Shown: piece after piece, positions 56,929 to 64,000 of the stretch
Layout: each line of letters opens with the position of its first letter
Numbering within the stretch: the first letter of the stretch is position 1
DNA from: Phycomyces nitens
Lineage: Eukaryota > Mucoromycota > Mucoromycetes > Mucorales > Phycomycetaceae
DNA: 64,000 nt
Direction of reading: 5' to 3'
NCBI GenBank assembly: GCA_022702545.1
Contig: JAHRBC010000002.1
Span: 3,348,001 to 3,412,000, forward strand
Translations under genes and position numbers: made by a program
The notes under the pieces: model-generated
Told to the model about the DNA's origin: nothing
The model's input: the letters and a program-made list of their open reading frames with translations, nothing else
Databases searched by the model: none

Positions 56929-57884
56929 GATTCATTAAACCCTCTTTGAATACCAAGTCTTGAGGGGTTTGGTGATGAGTATTCTCAATTGCTTTTCTTA
57001 TATCTATGCCGGTTTATTGAGCTTGATGATAGTCCAAGAGATAATTATAAATCTATGCATTTAACAATTATATTAAGGATCCAACTAATACATGCCAATT
57101 GAACATCTGTTAATATTAAAGTAGTATCCAAGACACTGCCCATCAAATATATCTGACGTATATTACACCAGATCATATAGTTTGACTATCCCATTTTCGT
57201 ACAAAAGAATATTCTGCAATATTTTTTTATCACTATTGTTTACGATAATATGTCCAAGATTAGGCAATGGCTGTCAATTTCAAACTTTGGAATGGCTGTG
57301 TAGATAAGATGAGATTAATCTGCAAATATATAGAATACTTGCCACAACATGGATATTCTTTTGAGGCAAACATGGCAAATAAAAGCTACCTGTTTGGTAC
57401 AAAATAGATCAAAGCACTTGATACCATTTATTTCACATGATAGATTCTTTTTAGTGAATAAGTACAAAAAGTATTTTTATCATTAAATCCTCGGAAGCTC
57501 GGGCCTCTGTGACCAAAAAGGATGTGTAACTAGAGGTTAAAAAATATATACTTGATTTATTTTGTTTTTCTTTTGAAAGGGATATTCCTTTTTCTGACTG
57601 CAGATTCTTTATTTTTATATGGTTTTGGTGTTGTAACCAAGACTAATCCATACACAAACAAGGGGGTGGGACAGCTAAGATGGCTCAAAAAGGTACTTTG
57701 TATTATCAGCAATCACTATCATTACGTCTCTGGTCTTTTTGATATGTATACAATAAGATATACATTTGGATGCACAGAATATCAATGTCACAAAACAATT
57801 GGGCGTTTCGCACCCACATCTATTTAAGACTTTCAAACCAACGTTTAGATCCTTTGCTATTTCATTTCATTAAATTACATTATA
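56799..57884. other. Intergenic with long AT microsatellite
   Basis: The AT run at 56884-56926 is listed separately. The remainder is AT-rich; the plus frame 57552-57827 is Phe-rich and looks like the leader of the next gene, not a protein. Confidence 0.5.
56884..56926. repeat. AT dinucleotide microsatellite
   Basis: About 21 uninterrupted AT units. Self-complementary, able to extrude as a cruciform. Length is likely to vary between isolates. Confidence 0.95.
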
Positions 57885-59702
57885 ATGTTGAGACCTATTG
57901 GAACCGTTCAGCCCGAAGAGACTCCTGCTGGTTTATATGACTATGCCAGGATAGATCTATTTTCTCACCAGCATCCCTTTGCTCACCCTGATCGTATTCC
58001 ATCATTTACAGCCATCTTTCTTCTCCAGGCACAGGCATCCGTCATCAAGGCCATTACAGCTATACCACCGCAAAAGCCAACCATCACTGGCACCGTAAAC
58101 AAATCAGTCCGCTGGTTCTTGCTCTTTGGCCTGTTTGTCCTCGACAATGTTTCCCATGCCCTAAGAGTCGATGCAGAGTTGGCTGACCTGGCACATCAGG
58201 ACTCCATTGAGTCTAGCTATCCCGACACAGTCTGCGACACTACAGAAGAGTATTTTCAGCCCATGTTTGATCGCCAAATCACCCATCAGTCGTCGGATAC
58301 TACCTTGCAACCAAGAAGGAATAGTCTGAGGAGTGATGGCACGATTCATATCGATGTGATACCAGAGTACCGAGACGGAGACCAAGAACACGAAACATCA
58401 GAACCAGCACCGAAATATGTTTCTCACAAAGACATTGGCTGCCAGACCTCTCCAAGGATCTCTCCTTCTCAGCAGGTCTTTTACTCTCAAACCAACCCTT
58501 CTCTTCCCAACACGCCTACAACTCCAATCAACATACTCAAGATAGACACATCTTTTCTTGAGGCTCCCCAGAGCCCATCGAGCCCATCAATAGAGAATCT
58601 AGCCATTCCAGATTCCCAGGGCTCATTCCTTGGTCTTCCTACAAGTCCAGAACTCGAGGTTCACCACAGCCCGGATACTAGATCCCACATACCTATTAGA
58701 AGCCGTAACAACAGTCGTGCCAACAGTCGTTCCAATAGCCCTGTACTTGGTCCTGTACTTGGCCCTCATGGTCCTCATGATCCTCATGGTCTTCATGGTC
58801 ATAGTCGTAGCCGTGCCAATAGCCCCTCTCCAAGGCCAACTAAATCTCGCATACCGCGTAGTCGACCCCATAGTCCAGCGATTGCTCCAATCGACACTTC
58901 TCGGTCGCCCGCACAGAGTCCAATCAGTGCTCCAAAGTACAGCCCGGTGTTCATTACGGTCAGACCATCGGCAAGCACTGGTATTGGAGCCAATCTTGAG
59001 AGTGACAAGACACCCCCGCCCAACTTGAGACGATCGGTCTCGAGTACCACACGTACAAAGAAGGCCGATGTAAAGTCAACCAGATTGACAGCCACACCGA
59101 CCCTTCGACGTATTAATGCTCAACGCGATCTGGGCAACAAGGTGTCTTCTGATGGTCATCTACATAAACTGACACCGCGACCTAGTCTGGTGTGGAACCA
59201 GCCAAAGATGAGCACCAGCAGCACCAGTAGCAGCATCAGCATCAGCAGCATCAGCAGCACCACCACCAACAGTACTCCAAATGGTTCGCCGTCAATACTT
59301 GTCCGACCCAACGTGTCATCCAGTACCAGTGCGTTGGCTGCCAGGGCACCCGTCAGACCAAATCCAACCAACAGTCAACCTGTCAGACCTACCCAATCTA
59401 TCAGTCTTGTCCGTACCACTCCAAGCATTTCAACCTCAACTGAAGACTCTATGCGTTCGCCATCGACCTCTTCATCTCTTATTCCCACGATACAGCTGCC
59501 AAGTCCACAGGCCTGGTCGTCAAAGTGCCATTCGCCTCGGCTTCCCCGCACCTGTCACTCTGAGGAAAACATTTCATGCGAAAAGACACTGGGCGAATTC
59601 CTCCATGAGAACCCCCTTATTCGTAAAGAGCTCAACACCAACCATGGATCTCGGGCAGGTTCATGTCATCCTAGCCCGACATTCAAGCCCTGGAAGACAT
59701 AA
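57885..59702 (+). CDS. Ser/Pro-rich protein with one hydrophobic segment, 605 residues
   Basis: An intronless frame from MLRPIGTVQPEETPAGLYDY to SCHPSPTFKPWKT. Residues about 60-95 contain a possible membrane-associated segment (VRWFLLFGLFVLDNVSHAL). The rest is dominated by Ser, Pro, Thr and Arg with SP/TP sites (SPNTPTTPIN-like, RSRANSPSPRPTKSRIPRS), a PHGPHDPHGLHGH repeat and a Ser/Thr tract near residue 450. SP-rich disordered tails are typical phosphorylation and docking platforms. No enzyme or known domain is visible. The long size and clean ATG/stop support it being real. Confidence 0.75.
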   Translation: MLRPIGTVQPEETPAGLYDYARIDLFSHQHPFAHPDRIPSFTAIFLLQAQASVIKAITAIPPQKPTITGTVNKSVRWFLLFGLFVLDNVSHALRVDAELADLAHQDSIESSYPDTVCDTTEEYFQPMFDRQITHQSSDTTLQPRRNSLRSDGTIHIDVIPEYRDGDQEHETSEPAPKYVSHKDIGCQTSPRISPSQQVFYSQTNPSLPNTPTTPINILKIDTSFLEAPQSPSSPSIENLAIPDSQGSFLGLPTSPELEVHHSPDTRSHIPIRSRNNSRANSRSNSPVLGPVLGPHGPHDPHGLHGHSRSRANSPSPRPTKSRIPRSRPHSPAIAPIDTSRSPAQSPISAPKYSPVFITVRPSASTGIGANLESDKTPPPNLRRSVSSTTRTKKADVKSTRLTATPTLRRINAQRDLGNKVSSDGHLHKLTPRPSLVWNQPKMSTSSTSSSISISSISSTTTNSTPNGSPSILVRPNVSSSTSALAARAPVRPNPTNSQPVRPTQSISLVRTTPSISTSTEDSMRSPSTSSSLIPTIQLPSPQAWSSKCHSPRLPRTCHSEENISCEKTLGEFLHENPLIRKELNTNHGSRAGSCHPSPTFKPWKT

Positions 59703-60227
59703 AATATACATATCCTCATAATACATCCATTTATCTATATATCTATCTATCTACATAGCTATCTACATACCCATATATTATCTATGAATATACCAAAGTA
59801 TACATGGCATAATAAAACAAGATGAATTTTCTTTTGTTGTTTCAAAAAATATATAATAAATAATAATAATAATAATAATAATCTTTCATGTGACTGTATT
59901 ACACCTGATGCCATTGATCACGTCCTTTTTTCTTTTTTTCTTCTTATCCATTGGCGATCTCTTTCTTTCTTTCTCTCTTTATTATTATTATTATTATTAT
60001 TATTTAAATAAATAAATAAATAACAATTTGTGCGTCGACACTTGCACCAAGATCACCTTCCTCTTTTGGCAATATGTGCAACTGTCCAAAAAAAGAAGGC
60101 CAACGCAGATGTAAAATAAAATATAAAATAACATATAAAATAAAAAATATAATGAAGCCTGTAAATCTAAAATAGGCCAGGCTTAGTTCTGTTTCCTCTT
60201 CCTTCTTTTACTCTCTAAAATATCACC
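59703..60227. other. Intergenic with microsatellites
   Basis: Contains CTAT/CTAC repeats (59735-59765), ATA triplets (59858-59880), ATT triplets (59980-60004) and AAAT units. It serves as 3' flank and promoter region. Confidence 0.6.
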
Positions 60228-61366
60228 ATGGATATTAATTGGAGGATATTCAAGAAAAGCCCAGAGACCCTCGATATCTACACTGCTGATGCTGTTGTAA
60301 CCTATGTACCTACTGGTATGGGTGCAAAGGGAAAGGCGTCTATCCGAGAATTCTATCTTCAAAAGAATTTTGGACCCCACCAGCTCCATGAAACCCTCCA
60401 TTCTACCGTGTCTTCCTATAACAAACGCATTGAAGAAGTCGAATGGAATGTGACATTCGATAAAGACAATTGTTCCTGGCTGGTACCTGGATTAGAAGCT
60501 TATGTCCTTGTAAGTCTTTTATTGTACTTTCCAAAAGGTCAAGTTACACCTGACTTAATTACTCTGTTACACTTAATAGAACAAGTCGATTGTCTTGCCA
60601 GCGGTAAAAGGATATAATTTTTATCAATACAAAAGAGGATTCTCAACAATTAAGGATCATTTAGGTTATCTCGGCAGGTTTCGAGCGCAATTTGATATCC
60701 TCTATTAAGGTCTATTGGGATCAGGCCTGTGTTTTGCAGCAGCTCGGCCTTATAAGCCAGCCAGACTGGCCAATTGCCAGCGGTAAGGACCAAGTAAATG
60801 CCCTCAAATCTCCCACCATGCCTCCACTCCATGCTCTTTCTATCAGTCAGGAGACAAAGGTAATAATATTCAAGACATGTGTAATTCATAGCTAACCATA
60901 TTACAACAATAGAGCCAATCTGGCTACAATGCCCAACACAGTAAGTGCCACATCTTGGCTTTCCCATCCCACTAAAATCCATCTTTAGCGCTTGGCAAAG
61001 TATTCGGGCCAGTAAAGCCAGAAGACCAGGTCCAGAGATCAGTCGTCAGTATTCACCCCATCAGACCCAAACGTGACATTTTTACCTATGAGCCACCAGC
61101 ACCCCGTCCCATGGTGGCCTACAAGCCCCAGAACCTTTCTTCCATTCTGTACTGCAAGGATGATGATCCAGGTGTGCCTGTGCGCAAGGGTCGCAATGGA
61201 GCCAGGACTAATCTCTTGGCCAGTCAGAGTGATGCGACCAGCAACCGCCGTCCGGCCCAGCAACCAAGGTAAAAAAAGGTTGATGAGGATAAAGTACCTA
61301 TTAGATCCTAACCTGTTTGTTTGTTTTTTTTTTTTTGGCTATAGAAACATCTTTACGCATCAATAA
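60228..61366 (+). CDS. NTF2-like fold protein
   Basis: Starts MDINWRIFKKSPETLDIYTA, then DAVVTYVPTGMGAKGKASIR and EFYLQKNFGPHQLHETLHST, matching the conical NTF2/SnoaL-like fold. Spliced exons continue with VISAGFERNLISSIKVYWDQ, ACVLQQLGLISQPDWPIAS, an SQSGYNAQH piece and ALGKVFGPVKPEDQ. A basic disordered tail follows (SVVSIHPIRPKRDIFTYEPP, GARTNLLASQSDAT), ending NIFTHQ. Five exons with good GT-AG ends. This architecture, an NTF2-like domain plus basic tail with VKPED and NIFxH motifs, is common in fungi, but the ligand and role are unknown. The first helices typical of the fold are short, so an upstream exon could be missing. Confidence 0.8.
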
Positions 61367-61424
61367 GTCGATATCCATTATTTAGCATAGCAATAAAGAG
61401 ATGCCATTTATTCAATTAAATAGC

Positions 61425-62666
61425 CTAGGTATTCAAAAGGATCTCGGCTGCTCTGTTGAGATCGTTTTGAGACTGCAATAGGGCATTCACAATACTTTGG
61501 CGCCCAATGTCTGGGAACATGGACATCATTGCATTGATATCCTCTTCTGGGACCACCTTTTTTTTTAAGGAAAAAAAAATTAATTAATTAGAGAATGATA
61601 ATTGATTTCATAATTAGATGTTACCACTGCTTGTTGCTGCTGTCTTCTCTGTCTTAGATCCCTGTGAACTTCTCTTCCGCGCCTTTGAGCTGCTATAGGA
61701 GAAGAGCCTGGAGAAGCTCGAGATCCCGACGAGCCAGCGACGGGTGAGGTGAGAAGAGGAAGGATGAATCGGCTGGCAAATGAGGACATCCATCGAGGGA
61801 ACCTGTATTCTTTTATGGATCCTAGATTGGCATTATAAGCCACACCCACCAGCAATCCACAGAGACAGGGAACAGCAGATGCCAGCCCATTTGAAAAGAA
61901 CAACTAGGAGATTGGTAAGAGATTGAATATCATGGCCAACCCTCTTACCGAAATGGCTGCTGTGTAGACATGGGTCTTGTCAGTAAACATCCCAAATCTC
62001 TCTGAGCGCACACAGACGGGTATTTGGTTATGGAACTGGTAAAGAACAGCAAACAGGACCCCATATCTATATGCATATATACATATAGATATATATTGGT
62101 GTGAGGATTTGAAAGATAAACCCCTTTAGACTTACGGTCCACTCGCGATACTCTTTAACCCAAATCTATCGCCAATCAAGAGCCCTGACTGCAACAAAGT
62201 ACAGGTAATCATTGATATCATGATAAATGCCTATAGAAAAAAAAAAGGTCAATATAGACAGATATATATATATAAGTGTGTGTTCTTACGGTGTATTTGG
62301 CCGTTCCATAACGACGTTCAATCACCCTCATACGATATATAAGCCATGTTCCAATCACAGTTGTGCCGATACTTCCAAATGCCCAATGGGTAGATAGGAG
62401 ACGTAACAGCTATTCAGATAAACCCCCCAAACAGTTAAACTTGTCAGACAAACTGTACTAGAATCAAAAGAGATCATTTACTCCATGATGAGTCAGAGGT
62501 AGTTGAAGACTTGTGTCATGACGTGCTTCCAACACCTTGGTTAGGACAGAGCATCCTCCAACCACAGACACAAGGAACCTAGAGGCAGGTGCATGGCGGA
62601 ATCCTTCAAGATTGATTAATGATCATCCAGTTGGCAATCCTAGCCAAATACTGTACCTGTGGACAT
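61425..62666 (-). CDS. DSC2: Rhomboid pseudoprotease with C-terminal UBA/CUE domain, DSC2/UBAC2-like
   Basis: The start at 62666 gives MSTGFRHAPASRFLVSVVGG with CSVLTKVLEARHDTSLQLPL across the first junction. Membrane helices follow in several short exons, including LASAVPCLCGLLVGVAYNAN and RFPRWMSSFASRFILPLL, then an Arg/Gln-rich linker. The last exon is a UBA/CUE domain: EEDINAMMSMFPDIGRQSIV, NALLQSQNDLNRAAEILLNT. Family knowledge: UBAC2 and fungal Dsc2 are catalytically dead rhomboids that recruit Cdc48 in ER or Golgi membrane protein degradation, and Dsc2 belongs to the Dsc E3 ligase that processes SREBP in ascomycetes. No Ser-His dyad was seen in the parts read. Some exon ends are approximate. 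Confidence 0.85.
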
Positions 62667-63351
62667 GTTGAAAGGGGGAGCAAGGACTGGCGTTCCTGCA
62701 AGTATCTCATTGGCTATCCAGTTACACATGAAAATAATTGCTGAAATTTAGATTCCTTATCCATGTCGGAAACCCAAAAAGAGAGAGAGAGGGAGAGAAG
62801 ACTATATTGAAAATCATTGGTATATAAAGTTCATTTGTGGGTATATTTATAGAAAGGACAAGCCAATTGTACAGTGCTATATAAGTTTGTTTGAATAGTA
62901 AATATCTAGGGATCCCATCGACATCATAGCCAATTCTTATTGCTCTTGTTTATCTTGCTTTGTTTGCTCAGTAGACCGAAATATTAGGCGTATGGGTACA
63001 CATTTCACAAGATTCCTCTATTAGAGGGAGGGGGGGGAGGGATACACGATGGCGTGAGAGCCAAAGATTATTTTTTTATTTATTTATTTATTTCGTGGGA
63101 AGCTCCATGATAAAGTGAGCAACACTGATGATTCAAATAATACCAATTTTGCCAGGTAAATTGCATTACATTGCATTACATCCATATCTTTATCAAAGCC
63201 GTCTTTATTGGGTTTAATGATGTTATTATATTGGGTGAAAGACTAGGTTAGGTAAAGGGCAAAAAAAAGAAAAAAAGACATTGTCATTGGGACTAATAAA
63301 TACTTGTTATTATTATTATGATTAAATGATTATTATATACGATTTTTTTTC
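62667..63351. other. Intergenic between DSC2 and ATPase
   Basis: AT-rich with GA and G runs (62778-62800, 63025-63040), TTTA tetramers (63070-63095) and a duplicated CATTACATTG (63162-63182). No gene seen. Confidence 0.5.
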
Positions 63352-64000
63352 TTAGTAACTTGGCGGAGGTCTTTCTATAGACCCTCCGTCGTTCTGCCAG
63401 TCCATCTCATGCTGCTGTTGAAACAATTTTGCACGAGTAATCTTATTGTTGCTCTTTGCATTTCGGCGCTGGAGAGTATGGTTCCAGAGGTTGATCGTCC
63501 ATACCTTGACGATATCGACAACCAAAAAGGTGGCAAGCGAGATGGCCAAGACAATCAGACCGCGAGGCCAGCCAATTCCAGATATATTTTGGTCTTCGCC
63601 AAACACGCCGTATACAGACAAGATGAGGGCAATCACTTGGGTTCCCAATACAACCACAGTGAATGGCCAAGAGGGAATGTTACGCCAGCAGTAGGTCTCG
63701 ATACGTGTGGAAAAGATTACAAAATGGGGAGCTAGCAATGGCAGTTAGTATTAGTGGTCAGTAATGATTATCACTAAGCCATTCTTGCTCACCAGATGAG
63801 ATGTGGAGGTACATGAGGGTGGCCAGCTCGCCTGGAGTCACCTTGAGAACGTCTCTAAAGATGTAAAAGTGCGCAAAGGAAAACAGTGATAAAACAAGGG
63901 ACAGGACACACGACAAGAACATCAGCAACTCCAGTCTCCAACGATCTGGCTTGAGGGATATGCTGACATTGTCGACTGCCATCACAAGAGTGGCTGCATC
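63352..64000 (-). CDS. PMA1: Plasma-membrane H+-ATPase (P3A), C-terminal part, runs off the window
   Basis: The visible end begins upstream of 64000 with DAATLVMAVDNVSISLKPDR, then WRLELLMFLSCVLSLVLSLF, FYIFRDVLKVTPGELATLMY and LHISSAPHFVIFSTRIETYC. The intron (63791 to 63733 region, GTGAGC to TTGCTAG) joins HISS to APHF. Then follow NIPSWPFTVVVLGTQVIALI, GWPRGLIVLAISLATFLVVD and WTINLWNHTL, with a basic tail ending IERPPPSY, stop 63354-63352. Membrane helices M6-M10 and the loop motif DNxxxxxxPxRW match fungal and plant proton pumps. Family knowledge: it pumps protons out of the cell using ATP, and the C-tail is regulatory. The tail here is short and ends PPPSY instead of the 14-3-3-binding YTV of plant pumps. 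The catalytic DKTGT lies outside the window. Confidence 0.88.

Overview
The window is nuclear DNA of an early-diverging filamentous fungus, most likely Mucoromycota (Mucorales or a close relative). The case rests on AT-rich intergenic DNA, short phase-preserving introns with GT-AG (twice GC-AG) ends, a fungal gene set (protein O-mannosyltransferase PMT2, P3A proton ATPase, IWS1, PRP4, RRP7, IML2), a damaged member of a family I associate with Mucoromycota expansions, and a Fanzor-type gene. The species cannot be named from sequence alone. Exon boundaries given here were set by eye from splice signals plus reading-frame continuity. Where exon lengths are stated, they sum to a multiple of three.

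Layout. 0-5.5 kb is ordinary, all on the minus strand: a SHE3-like coiled-coil protein cut by the window edge, PXR1/GNO1 (G-patch), IWS1/SPN1 and ribosomal stalk protein P2. 5.5-17 kb is gene-poor accessory DNA. It holds a decayed RNA-guided nuclease gene of the TnpB/Fanzor superfamily (8.07-10.68 kb), the first of three secreted, probably GPI-anchored paralogues (11.3 kb), and a tandem duplication of a GC-richer gene fragment (13.6-14.1 kb). 15.7-29.4 kb is framed by two nearly identical arms of about 1.52 kb in inverted orientation. Each arm carries the promoter, 5' UTR and signal-peptide codons of one paralogue (17.18 kb plus, 27.90 kb minus), and homology stops at the end of the signal peptide. 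Inside the 10.6 kb interior lie the two divergent gene bodies, ARMH3 and EFR3 (both linked to phosphatidylinositol 4-kinase function) and a truncated Tc1/mariner transposase.

29.9-38 kb is housekeeping: dynactin p50 (dynamitin), PMT2, PRP4, then a frameshifted Mucoromycota-type family member. 38-42 kb is empty apart from simple repeats and a hairpin. 42-64 kb is gene-dense: an HSL-type esterase, KIN17, two small proteins (one a four-exon gene with no long ORF), a DnaJ-X co-chaperone, RRP7, an IML2/TTC39 protein, a small membrane protein, a Ser/Pro-rich protein, an NTF2-like protein, a DSC2/UBAC2-type rhomboid pseudoprotease and the C-terminus of a plasma-membrane proton ATPase.

The two most unusual things are the Fanzor relic and the inverted promoter-plus-signal-peptide arms. 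The arms have the geometry needed for an invertible or gene-converting surface-protein locus. No tRNA, rRNA or CRISPR array was found.
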